A DNA stretch of 64,000 bases, from NCBI GenBank assembly GCA_004352715.1, contig SCFE01000009.1:1732296-1796295 (forward strand), written 5' to 3'. Source of the stretch: Hofstenia miamia (Eukaryota > Xenacoelomorpha > Acoela). Made by a program: the position numbers and the translations under genes. Each line of letters opens with the position of its first letter. Within the stretch, counting starts at the first letter, position 1. Positions 47,501-55,200 of this stretch are shown here, piece after piece. The notes beneath the pieces were generated by a model. It searched no databases. It was not told where the DNA came from and was given only the letters and a program-made list of their open reading frames with translations.

Positions 47501-49377
47501 ATCTGCTAATAATTTCACAATACTAAGGAATTATACATAAAGGACAGAAAAAATTCCTTTGTGCATTGTATTTTGCTAGATTCAAGGAATTTTTATCTCA
47601 AAAATAGCAAGATTAATCCGTATTTTGAAAATGAATCGGATCATGTATTTTGCAGCTAAGTTTGATTTCTGGGGATGTTTCTGATAAGGTTGATTAGAGA
47701 CGCATCGTTTCGGGAAGAGAACCTACCCATATCTGAATAGGGTAGATCCTGCATAATTAAAACATAATCATCACTATCTAAATCAGAGATGGAACTCGAC
47801 TTGAAATAAAATTTGCAGTTTTTTGTGATCCGGTTTTGGAGAGAAGTCGCTACCTATTTGACCACCATTCATTTAGGCTAAGCTATTTTGACGTCCAAGT
47901 GAACGTAATAAAGGCACAAAAGCGCAAGCGGTGATAAGTGCAACTTGAAAAAGCGAAGGCCACAATAAGCAAATTTATTTTAAGCGATTTAGACTGATGC
48001 TTGCTAAATAGAATGCCATTAGTGCCAAATGGTGTTTGTGGCAAATAAAATGGAAAATGGCATACTATCAAATGAATATGCATGCAATACACATAAAATT
48101 TTAATGGATATTGATTTTCCGTAAGAATCTGACATTTGATGAAATGCAGCAAAGACAAGCACAAGATTATATAAATTCTTCAGATGAACAATGAAGCCAT
48201 TCTACATTTCATATTTCTGAGAAATTGTTCGTTGAGCTCCTTTTATTTCCACACCAGTGGCCTGCACAAAAATTTAAATTTCGCAACGGATCAAATATTT
48301 CGAATGGTACAACTATATATTGTATTTAAATTAATGTTATTGCACAAACCAAATTTTTTAAATAGAATTTTGAGGCATTATATCACACTAATTAATTTTG
48401 ATTGCAATAGAAAAGCGCTGCAATGTAAATTTCTTGGAACTTCGTTGACTATTTTCTCTTTGCGAGTTAAAAACCAACGAACTCATCAAGTTTATTGCAA
48501 AAGGAATTAAGATAAGAAATCCGATTAAAGTAGAATCAAAGGTTTTGAGTATCCTATCGCATTGCTAGTCATTATTACCAGTTCAACAAAAAATGGAATC
48601 CTTTGAAGACGGTTGTATTTTATTGTTAAGATTCAAATGTCATATTTTTATTTATATAGAATAATGGTTTCTTAAAATTTAATTGCGAAATTATGTATAT
48701 TTGAATATATTTTTACATTGACATATATCTAAATGTATATTCAACTAAAAGCAGCAAAATCATAATAATTAATTCGTATGCATTAGTATTCTTGGTTAAC
48801 AAGTTACCAAGCGATGGTGAACACAAGTTTTTAACACTCCTCTAGTTAACGCATTAGTTCACGCTATATGGTTCATTTAAATGCCTTTGTTCACGCAATT
48901 GTTAACGCTATTTTGGAGTACCCTTTTTGGACCACTTTCAAAATGGAAGTGAAAGAAACTCTTTAATATTTGTTCGACTGTCCAAAACTTAGGAATATAA
49001 ATACCATAATAACTCACTCACCTTTTATAATTGCTACTTGTTGTAATTTAATTTGACTGAGTGCATCAATGTATATCTTTATACTTTTATTCGTAATTTA
49101 AAAAAAAAATGATAGGATGTATTTGAAATGAGGAAAGTTTTGATATAAATATAACATCTGCTTATTACAATGAAATTTTAGGAAATTGATATTTATAAAA
49201 ATCGTATTGAATTAAAGAATCTAACCCCGACTGCATCGTAAAAATGATAAATGTGCTTGTAAGAATCCACGTAGCATCATCCCATGGATTTCCTGTAGGC
49301 TTAGCTGTAGAAGTAACAGTGGCTTCGGTTAAATTTGCCGCCTCAGTAAATTCGAGCACATTTTCTGTAGAGTTCAT
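25382..49377 (-). CDS. AMT: Ammonium transporter (AMT/MEP class), complete 8-exon gene
   Basis: Plasma-membrane ammonium channel/transporter that normally works as a trimer. Coding exons: 49377-49226, 43997-43838, 41918-41533, 38023-37952, 35173-35114, 31352-31276, 28574-28359 and 25719-25382. All junctions are GT/AG with matching phases. The total is 1,461 nt, 486 aa, normal for the family. The N-terminus is extracellular with NST and NLT glycosylation sites, followed by the signature TMQSGFGMLESG. Pore residues expected from AmtB are present: the acidic residue in VLDLGGSG (D181), twin histidines H189 (VVHVVGG) and H346 (AIHCCCGIWG), and gate phenylalanines near 129 and at 239. The usual FNCGS reads FCCGS (240). 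The C-terminal tail follows GADLVQH. Introns total about 22.5 kb and are full of transposons. Confidence 0.95.
26515..26948 (-). pseudogene. hAT-family transposase C-terminal fragment
   Basis: The minus-strand frame ends with VPEVFKLMLVMPLSSCKTQ plus RYFSALRRPK, the hAT dimerisation signature seen in transposases and zf-MYM/TTF-type relatives. After a stop and frameshift the family's next block resumes as CHTHQDIFDSVKIDDLVASF in another frame. A short stretch between the blocks is missing. The fragment lies inside AMT intron 7, in the same orientation as the host gene, and lacks the catalytic N-terminal part. Dead fossil. Confidence 0.75.
27792..27982 (+). repeat. Dispersed repeat shared with 61857-62013
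   Basis: Shares CTAGAGAGT..CAATATGA, TATGGATCTCTCTCCAA and CAATTCAT..GTA.TACTTA blocks in the same order with the segment at 61857-62013, at roughly 75-80 percent similarity by eye. Type unknown. It lies in AMT intron 7. Confidence 0.7.
27983..28358. other. AMT intron 7, GC-richer patch
   Basis: 28040-28190 has higher GC than its surroundings (CCACCCCGCCTGCCGG and GGGCGCG). It could be transposon-derived. No RNA gene boxes or protein frame were recognised. Confidence 0.3.
28359..28574 (-). CDS. AMT: AMT exon 7 (second pore histidine)
   Basis: TTTTTAG acceptor, 216 nt, GTATTG donor. Encodes DAILVGSIAAVISIF, then KVDDPVGCVAIHCCCGIWG with the second pore histidine, and an ERINQRPG loop. Confidence 0.95.
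28793..29172. other. Assembly gap, 380 N, inside (TA)n
   Basis: Unknown bases bordered on both sides by TA repeat, in AMT intron 6. The exon phases on either side agree, so no coding exon needs to be hidden here. Confidence 0.99.
29300..30190 (-). pseudogene. Tc1/mariner transposase fossil
   Basis: The minus-strand N-terminal remnant (about 30183-29980) carries the RSGRPRK linker typical of Tc1 DNA-binding regions. The C-terminal remnant (29570-29309) carries a FQDND block, holding a catalytic Asp in the family, and then PNQSPDLNSIENLLLRVKK with the final catalytic acidic residue. Frameshifts and stops separate the blocks. A 210-bp palindrome (29641-29850) lies between the halves. Inside AMT intron 6. 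Not functional. Confidence 0.75.
29641..29850. repeat. Long hairpin: about 98-bp inverted arms, 14-bp loop
   Basis: The left arm starts ACCATGAACTTCTATA and ends AATTCCGCTCTT (29739). The right arm starts AAGAGCGGAATT (29754) and ends TATAGAAGTTCATGGT (29850). The arms differ by only a 2-nt indel and about 2 substitutions. The loop is CACTTCACTCATAA. It could be a fold-back element or a duplication inversion at a double-strand break. It sits inside the Tc1 fossil. Confidence 0.92.
30191..31275. other. AMT intron 6, unassigned part
   Basis: Short reading frames on both strands (for example 30747-30430 minus) have no family features I recognise. It may be decayed transposon sequence. Confidence 0.35.
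31276..31352 (-). CDS. AMT: AMT exon 6
   Basis: CTAATTTAG acceptor, 77 nt, GTAATT donor. Encodes FIFNKKKYDVGYIISGILGS and LVAIS, the loop and helix of the second half-repeat. It starts by completing a Ser codon and ends one base into the next. Confidence 0.93.
31735..31786 (-). ncRNA. Hammerhead-ribozyme-like motif of a Penelope-like element
   Basis: Minus strand: CTGATGA (31773-31767), one extra A, stem II GGCTA/TAGCC (31765-31761 with 31754-31750, loop ATAATA), GAAA (31749-31746), then a minimal stem III AG-TA-CT and a UA cleavage context, with CAA pairing to TTG as the start of stem I. Hammerhead ribozymes with minimal stem III are known in the pseudo-LTRs of Penelope-like elements. A GIY-YIG remnant lies 72 bp upstream on the same strand. 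The unpaired A after CTGATGA and the weak outer stem I make activity uncertain. Confidence 0.5.
31858..32170 (-). pseudogene. GIY-YIG endonuclease C-terminus, Penelope-like retroelement remnant
   Basis: The minus frame reads RRHLQTRIREHL followed by a SEVFLH block and EAIAIKEIRPSLNNQ before the stop. This is the pattern of the GIY-YIG domain ending Penelope-like polymerases: R-x-L-x-x-R-x-x-E-H-L, and later E-A-I-x-I-K-E-x-x-P-x-L-N. The expected YIG region reads MYLALARR, so the conserved Gly is lost. No reverse transcriptase is seen upstream, which makes it a 5'-truncated or decayed copy. Together with the hammerhead-like motif and the (TA)n tract at 31683-31711 it looks like the 3' end of one element. 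Lies in AMT intron 5. Confidence 0.65.
32519..32524. other. 6-N gap in (TA)n
   Basis: Six unknown bases inside a TA-rich tract. Confidence 0.99.
32756..32932 (+). repeat. Direct repeat A1 (177 bp)
   Basis: Almost identical to 34259-34435 (I see one substitution). It is followed at once by a 9-N gap. No TG..CA ends, so it does not look like an LTR. It is either a recent local duplication or an assembly duplication. Confidence 0.9.
32935..32943. other. 9-N gap
   Basis: Nine unknown bases directly after direct repeat A1. Confidence 0.99.
33966..34214. mobile_element. Candidate piggyBac-like MITE
   Basis: A 249-bp interval bounded by TTAA on both sides. The left end TTAACCCTTAGAACG is approximately mirrored by the right end, which read in reverse is TTAACACTCACAGCG. 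TTAA targets and TTAACCC-type ends are typical of piggyBac. It has an internal GC-rich GCGCGTAAA...GCGCTGTG patch. TIR match is moderate, no transposase. Inside AMT intron 5. Confidence 0.4.
34259..34435 (+). repeat. Direct repeat A2 (177 bp)
   Basis: Second copy of 32756-32932, offset 1,503 bp. Confidence 0.9.
35114..35173 (-). CDS. AMT: AMT exon 5
   Basis: CTTTTTAG acceptor, 60 nt, GTAACT donor. Encodes SAVTTINASIGGGISSMAL, matching the AMT helix with the conserved N-A-S-I-G-G-G. Most relatives have RSAV where this gene has KSAV. Too short for most ORF callers. Confidence 0.93.
35174..37951. other. AMT intron 4
   Basis: AT-rich. Contains a (TA)n tract at about 35467-35498. No recognisable gene or transposon. 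Confidence 0.5.
37952..38023 (-). CDS. AMT: AMT exon 4 (second gate phenylalanine)
   Basis: CATTTAG acceptor, 72 nt, GTAATG donor. Encodes WGWLGFCCGSTFGVAGGKWK and LAA. The family consensus FNCGSTFG appears here as FCCGSTFG. Exon 3 supplies the first two bases of the preceding Trp codon. Confidence 0.93.
   Translation of the reverse strand: MGMAWFLLWEHIWCCRWEMETGC
39000..39900 (-). pseudogene. LINE ORF fragment (R4/R2-like), region upstream of RT
   Basis: The minus strand is purine-rich and reads, with several stops and frameshifts, a KWTDEQNRTVLTFYKR block, then KNNKLAKVNEVLE, VTYVNRLVYAGAWEV and RRKEARGDRKPACVMRIE. The VNxLVYAGA...RRxxxRGDRKP series is the conserved linker before the reverse transcriptase in R4/R2-like non-LTR elements, which I know from invertebrate genomes. 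Heavily decayed, in AMT intron 3. Confidence 0.6.
40142..40376 (-). pseudogene. LINE ORF C-terminus (R4/R2-like) and 3' tail
   Basis: The minus frame reads VPVVGCALETVSKKYHRCLE and then VVQKATLLASVRFFE before TAA at 40232-40230. This matches the conserved end VPxVxGALGxVSKxxxxxLxKxG...LLQKxxLLGTxRILRKVL of the same LINE group. A 3' tail with TCCCGGAGCTGAGAGTCAC follows and ends near a short AATAAT run. In minus sense it lies upstream of the N-terminal fragment at 39900, so two elements, or a rearranged one, are present. Confidence 0.6.
41533..41918 (-). CDS. AMT: AMT exon 3 (first pore histidine)
   Basis: TTCTTAG acceptor, 386 nt, GTATGT donor. Begins NYFKTEERSQAMGYSYSHYF. Then comes the conserved FCTTATTIVSGALAERC, the VAHWIWSADG loop, and VLDLGGSGVVHVVGGTMG with the ammonium-site Asp and first pore His, followed by GPRTGRF and GNPTNALLGLFML. 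The reading frame runs on past the donor until an unrelated stop, so the splice site rather than the ORF end marks the exon. Confidence 0.95.
41919..43837. other. AMT intron 2
   Basis: AT-rich with no recognisable gene or transposon. A poly-C run lies at about 42776-42785. Confidence 0.5.
43838..43997 (-). CDS. AMT: AMT exon 2
   Basis: GATATTTAG acceptor, 160 nt, GTAATT donor. Encodes FGMLESGSISFKHESNIMLK, then NVVDVTVGTLTYWAFGYG. It completes the Gly codon split with exon 1 and restores the family signature QSGFGMLESG. Confidence 0.95.
45464..45702 (+). repeat. 154-bp-offset duplication of the inner left DR region
   Basis: About 85 bp from AGAAAATATAGAAGATTACT through GCCGTGCATAAGTTT recurs 154 bp downstream nearly unchanged. 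This gives the Tc1 left arm two inner direct-repeat motifs. Confidence 0.92.
45705..46689 (+). pseudogene. Tc1 transposase, N-terminal half broken, C-terminal half open
   Basis: From about 45708 the frame reads REKRHEVLDLFRSGQNRFKI, a Tc1-type HTH domain, and then PRTGRSP before stops near 45878 and several frameshifts. From 46261 a clean 142-aa frame covers the catalytic C-terminal half. VLQQDGARVHTS carries the second catalytic Asp and PPQSPDLNIIENLWDVLK the third acidic residue (E in the Tc1 DDE triad). The intact half is recent-looking, but the whole protein cannot be made. Located inside the IR/DR element. Confidence 0.85.
49226..49377 (-). CDS. AMT: AMT exon 1
   Basis: The ATG at 49377 opens MNSTENVLEFTEAANLTEAT and then WDDATWILTSTFIIFTMQS. 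It ends two bases into a Gly codon at a GTTAGA donor. The start is supported by two NxS/T sites before the first helix, typical of the extracellular AMT N-terminus. The frame continues into the intron, so the donor decides the end. Confidence 0.92.
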
Positions 49378-50275
49378 TTTAAAAATAAGTCATTTTATGG
49401 AAGCTTTTGTTTTAACCAATAGGATTTCTTGAACGGATATCTGAAAATTCGATGTTGTTTCTCAGTGTGTATCTGTTGGGAATATGCGAGTCGAGTTTTT
49501 TAAATTTTAAAGGAAAATTGCTTATTAAATTTTAAAAATTTATGGCTTTTATAATATGCTATTTAGGGAAATTTTTAAGCAACTATAGTAAATACATTCA
49601 TATATTGAGCAGCAAAAATTTTTAAATAAAATATTAAATGTGAAACTCTGAAAAAATTGAAAAACAGGATGGCAATAAGATTATACTTTTTAAGGAAAGC
49701 TAAAAATACATAAAAATTATGTATCAAATAAATATGAATTCCTTTCCTTGCAACAAAACTAAAATTATATATTAGATTAAAAATATTTAAAAAAATGCTT
49801 CATATGCCCTTAAGTTTTTTGAACAATATAATTTGCAAATTAAAATACTCTGTGGACAGATAAATTTCTTGTAGACATTTTTTCAAAATTTTGAAGCAAA
49901 ACGTATTTTTGTTGTTCCTCTTGGCTTAGAAACGTACAGGCTTTCTGTTTAGAACTCATTAGCTTAGAGTGTCCCGAATGCAATTAAGTTAGTTTAGAAA
50001 AATTAAATATAATGGTATGAAAAGTGTGACACTTTAATTAATCTCAGAATTGAAAAAAGTTTCAATGTTTGAGGCATCATTTACTGGGGTAGTTGTGTCG
50101 AGATCATATACAAAACAGTGCTATGTAAAAAATTCACACAGTCGAATCTTGGTAAATAAAAATGTTCTTGAAGAGTCATGCTGTCAACTTTTGTAATGAG
50201 GTTTGTGAAAATCAGCATCATAGGCACAAACTAAGTTGAATATATAGTAGAAAACAACATATACTAAGCTTAAAT
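49378..50275. other. 5' flank of AMT
   Basis: AT-rich sequence upstream (minus sense) of the transporter start. It probably contains the 5' UTR and promoter, but I cannot place a TATA box or start site with confidence. Confidence 0.35.
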
Positions 50276-51275
50276 NNNNNNNNNNNNNNNNNNNNNNNNN
50301 NNNNNNNNNNNNNNNNNNNNNNNNNNNNNNNNNNNNNNNNNNNNNNNNNNNNNNNNNNNNNNNNNNNNNNNNNNNNNNNNNNNNNNNNNNNNNNNNNNNN
50401 NNNNNNNNNNNNNNNNNNNNNNNNNNNNNNNNNNNNNNNNNNNNNNNNNNNNNNNNNNNNNNNNNNNNNNNNNNNNNNNNNNNNNNNNNNNNNNNNNNNN
50501 NNNNNNNNNNNNNNNNNNNNNNNNNNNNNNNNNNNNNNNNNNNNNNNNNNNNNNNNNNNNNNNNNNNNNNNNNNNNNNNNNNNNNNNNNNNNNNNNNNNN
50601 NNNNNNNNNNNNNNNNNNNNNNNNNNNNNNNNNNNNNNNNNNNNNNNNNNNNNNNNNNNNNNNNNNNNNNNNNNNNNNNNNNNNNNNNNNNNNNNNNNNN
50701 NNNNNNNNNNNNNNNNNNNNNNNNNNNNNNNNNNNNNNNNNNNNNNNNNNNNNNNNNNNNNNNNNNNNNNNNNNNNNNNNNNNNNNNNNNNNNNNNNNNN
50801 NNNNNNNNNNNNNNNNNNNNNNNNNNNNNNNNNNNNNNNNNNNNNNNNNNNNNNNNNNNNNNNNNNNNNNNNNNNNNNNNNNNNNNNNNNNNNNNNNNNN
50901 NNNNNNNNNNNNNNNNNNNNNNNNNNNNNNNNNNNNNNNNNNNNNNNNNNNNNNNNNNNNNNNNNNNNNNNNNNNNNNNNNNNNNNNNNNNNNNNNNNNN
51001 NNNNNNNNNNNNNNNNNNNNNNNNNNNNNNNNNNNNNNNNNNNNNNNNNNNNNNNNNNNNNNNNNNNNNNNNNNNNNNNNNNNNNNNNNNNNNNNNNNNN
51101 NNNNNNNNNNNNNNNNNNNNNNNNNNNNNNNNNNNNNNNNNNNNNNNNNNNNNNNNNNNNNNNNNNNNNNNNNNNNNNNNNNNNNNNNNNNNNNNNNNNN
51201 NNNNNNNNNNNNNNNNNNNNNNNNNNNNNNNNNNNNNNNNNNNNNNNNNNNNNNNNNNNNNNNNNNNNNNNNNNN
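50276..51275. other. Assembly gap, 1000 N
   Basis: Exactly 1000 N between the ammonium transporter and the DOCK-like exons. The missing DOCK N-terminal exons, or a misjoin, may lie here. Confidence 0.99.
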
Positions 51276-51474
51276 TTTCCTATTGCTTGCATGTAAGATT
51301 TACTATTCACGTTCATAACTTATTTACATTAACACATAGATGAAAGCAACATATTCAGAGAATGCTATTATTGATTTTTGCAGATTTTGCTTTTTCCACG
51401 TGTGCATTAAACTTTGTATAAAAATACATTTTTTTATTTTAATTATTATACGTTGTATTGTAGTTACCTTGTCT

Positions 51475-51600
51475 CCTGAATTCCAAGAACATTAATATTT
51501 CTAATATCTGCTACATAGTCAACTATAGCTCTTGATTGAGGTTCACAAAATGTATATTCGGAACCCGTGTGTTCCAATGAAATTGGTTGTATGTGTTAAG
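51475..51600 (-). pseudogene. Possible LINE endonuclease remnant
   Basis: The minus frame reads IVDYVADIRNINVLGIQETR, which resembles the APE-type endonuclease motif of LINEs around the catalytic Glu (xxxDVLGIQETx). A stop precedes it and the frame ends at a GTAACT that could be coincidental. Weak. Confidence 0.25.
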
Positions 51601-52084
51601 ATACTTTTCGAACTCAAGTTTCATATAAGCTTCTTTGATATTGATTAGATTGACGCTAGGAATTGATAATCCTTAGTGGTCCCCGTTTTTATGTTGTTTT
51701 ACATTGGGGGAAATATATAAACACAAGAATCGCAGCGCCTGGCGAGTTCGAAAAAATATATTAACTGCGGGTTGAATTACAGGCAATTTTTTAAGCTGAT
51801 CTTGCAAAACGCTATATTTTTTATATTTTTCACACATGCATGTAATTAGTTTATTTTGCAGCTTGTATTCGGCAACTTACTGTTCCTAATTAAATTTCCA
51901 TGCACTTTCTTTTTTTCTAGTGTTTTCTCCTTATTTTTGGTAACATACTAATTATTAGAGTGAAAGGTAGAGCAAATATGGGTAGCTTGTCGGGGACGGT
52001 CGCCTACACCCTTGTGTAAACATGTGTATCTGCACAATAGTTTTGTATGTTTTATGGTTGTTGTTTACTGTCTATTTTATTTAG

Positions 52085-52201
52085 GCAACTTTTGCAGTAT
52101 TTTACCATGTCGTTGCACGAAGAGTGTTTGTCATCAATACGATGCAGCAAATTGGTGTTCGTCTGCATTTCACAGTCTTACGCCAAATTTCAAATTAACG
52201 G
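52085..52201 (+). CDS. DOCK-like exon A
   Basis: TTATTTAG acceptor, 117 nt, GTGCGT donor. Encodes QLLQYFTMSLHEECLSSIRC and SKLVFVCISQSYAKFQING. It joins in phase across a 106-bp intron to exon B. The Met inside could be mistaken for a start, but the frame runs back to the acceptor. Confidence 0.55.
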
Positions 52202-55200
52202 GTGCGTTATGAACATGTCTGCAATTATTTCAATAAATACGACGAATTTTTATTCAGAGATTTCTAAAATCTGGAAAGGAGTATCTCATGAATAGTTGTC
52301 ATTTTAGATCAGATCCTTCCCCTATACATGGGTTGGTTGATTCTCTCGTCGAAGCCATCCATTCCATTCTAAAGGCAAAGAGCTTCAACCAGATCCATGC
52401 TGAATTATTTGCTGCGCTGCCGACAATTATTGACCTCCTTTCATGCGTTCCAGAGAAATATCAGACGATGTATCCTGATGTCGACTTTGTTCCCCTCTAC
52501 AGTGCCGAAAAAATGAGGTNNNNNNNNNNNNNNNNNNNNNTCTCGTCGAAGCCATCCATTCCATTCTAAAGGCAAAGAGCTTCAACCAGATCCATGCTGA
52601 ATTATTTGCTGCGCTGCCGACAATTATTGACCTCCTTTCATGCGTTCCAGAGAAATATCAGACGATGTATCCTGATGTCGACTTTGTTCCCCTCTACAGT
52701 GCCGAAAAAATGAGGTATTCTACTAATATAGAACCATATTGTTTTTATTACTGATTTTTACTGGACTACACATAAACTACAATACATAACTAAATATAGT
52801 GAACCAGCAATGAGAGATGTTTAGGCATCATTCTATAACCATTTATTCTTTGCATAAAAGTTTTATATGAATAAAAGAAAAAAATTGTATATCATTATTA
52901 ACCCAGATGGTTTCTTCAAAATATTGTAAACGCTTATATATAAAATATGACAACACCATAAAATAGAGAATTGTCTGCTTTCTTGTTCTTTAATTCGCTT
53001 TCAGTCGCGATCCGTCTAGGCATGCGATTGGGAGAGTCAGTAGTGCCTGCTCTAAGAAAGTTGAATTTAGTTGTTGTTTTCATCGGCATTAGAACTTTAG
53101 GTATGGGAAAAATTTGAATGTGCTAAAAAGACTCATAGATTTGTCAATATTAAGGCTTTCAATATTTTTAACAGTTTTGGGTAAAATAGTTCAAAAATGG
53201 GACTTTGTTACTTTTAATTGAAAGTAATGTCCGTGTAAATGGGGTTAAATTATTTGAAAATGTTATAGGATATTAGCATTTGGGCGTTTGGATGTCACTC
53301 GACAATATGCAACAGAAAGTAGTAATTTTTCACACTACCTTTTAGCCTGAGGTGCTTACAGTAGCGTTCAGACCTACAACTTTGTGCAGAACTTTTTGGA
53401 AATTAAAATATTTACAACAGTTTTTTCGCATTCAGACCTACAACTTTGTTCACAACGTTATATTTATATTCAATTAAAACTTTCGAAGCCAATATATTCA
53501 AATTCTAAATTAGGGCCTGCAATGTGATTCCGTTTATTTACCAAATATACAGTAACTATATTCACCTAATATGGTTAATAATGCATTTTAACCAGCAAAT
53601 GTTTTTTACTTTTGCGTTTACTCCCCCCCCTCCTCAAATTATTACAAAAATATCCTAGTTTATGAATATAATAATTATAGACCTAACCCACATTCCCAAA
53701 CCATAACCCTAACCCCAACCTAAGCCAACCCGCACATTAGCCCTAATCTATACCATACCCCAAAAATTATGTAGAAGGAACGCAAAAGTATCGTTTGTTT
53801 GTCATCAAGGTTTTCCAGATATAATTTATCTTCTATCTTGTTAAGGCCAACCATTGCTGTGGTTTAAATGTGTATGTTATTAATGTTATATCTGTCAATG
53901 CTGGCATTTCATATACAATGCTTTTCTTGAATGAGCTCTATTACAATTGGGTTTCTTCATTGATTGACCACATGTTGCTTATTAATGACTAAATAAAGAA
54001 TTATTCGGAGTGATAATCCGCAAAATTGCTCGTGCACACTCCCGTTTAGTTAAAGGGAATGCCTGCATTTACACCGGAATAATAAATTTACGGGTTAAGC
54101 TGCTCATTTAATTATTCTTTCGTTCATTATAACCAGAGATAGTATTTTTATGTCAATAAATATGCGTAAATATGTCCTAAAATATGTACTTAAAAATACC
54201 AAAATATGCCAATGAATATGCCAATTAATAAGAGGTAAAACCATCAAATTACTCAATTTCAAGTCTGTTGCACACGGTGAATCTTGGCCTATGGGGTACC
54301 AAAATTCGTCCCATTCCAGTAAATCAGTCGGTAGTTCCTGACGCATTGTTCAGCACAGTCTTTCAATCCGGACTTCTATTTAAAACTGCAGTGTACTTTG
54401 TTTTGTATGGTTCGTCCAAGGATCCAATAAATTTTTCAATTAAATTGGTTGATTCTGATAATTTTAATTGACCTTGCAATTTTTGAATCAGAGCTGTAAT
54501 CGCTTTTAACTGACGCACGTAGATGAGCTGCAATGATCATTCGTAATTTGGCATATTTCCCCATTAAATACTTCATATCTGGATGATCGCACTCATAAAG
54601 GGAGGTTCATTCTTACTAGTGATCTCGCCATGTCTGTGTAAAACTCTTAGACTCACTTTTGGAATCTATGTCGAGATAAGTTTGCCTGCACCTTGAAAGC
54701 TCCAGTTGAATTAGATGTTTGTTGCTTTCAATATTCTGTTTGGATAATTGCTTAGCACGATTATTGCAGGCAACAAAATACCAACAAGGCTTGCAGCGAA
54801 ATTTTCGGGACGTTTGAACATATTCCCAAACATCCTTGCCCCCTGTTAAACTAGTTATAAGATTTTGCGAGACCTTGTCTCTGTCCATTACACGAAGAAT
54901 ACGATGTAAACAAACTTCAGTGTGCAGTGAAACAATGTGCAATGCGCAGGAAGCAATTGGTGTAATTGGAGTACATATTCGTTTATATTCGAACACTATT
55001 CCAATGAATTCTAAAAATATGTTTACAAAGTATTTAGACTATTACTTTCCTAATTGGAGAGTGCATTCGATTTCATTATTTAATCCGTAACTGACGTGAT
55101 AAAGTGCAACATCAACTACTTGATGTCCTACTCTAACTACTTGAACTATGAAAACAACAATTACATAAAATATTTAATAATATTTCATCACATTTTTTTG

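Larger units (their letters stand above)
44405..48934. mobile_element. 4.5-kb composite TIR element in AMT intron 1
   Basis: TGGTCCAAAAAGGATACTCT at 44405 is mirrored by GGAGTACCCTTTTTGGACCA ending at 48934 (about 3 mismatches in 25). Inside each end are inverted subrepeats: GTTAACGC boxes, and CATTCTATTTGGCACTAA-type boxes at 44690-44790, mirrored near 47335-47360 and 48005-48075. A Tc1 element is nested in the middle. Superfamily unknown, no clear target duplication, no transposase of its own recognised. A solo CAGAGATGGAACTCG hAT-like end occurs at 47787. Confidence 0.55.

Noticed and set aside
49165-49225. Extension of AMT exon 1 frame to a downstream stop
   Set aside because: A GTTAGA donor at 49225 and exact phase fit to exon 2 restore the AMT signature, so the extension is intron.
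53690-53765. CCCTAACCC-like telomeric text
   Set aside because: Irregular and not a tandem hexamer array. Probably a low-complexity C/A-rich patch inside a TIR element.
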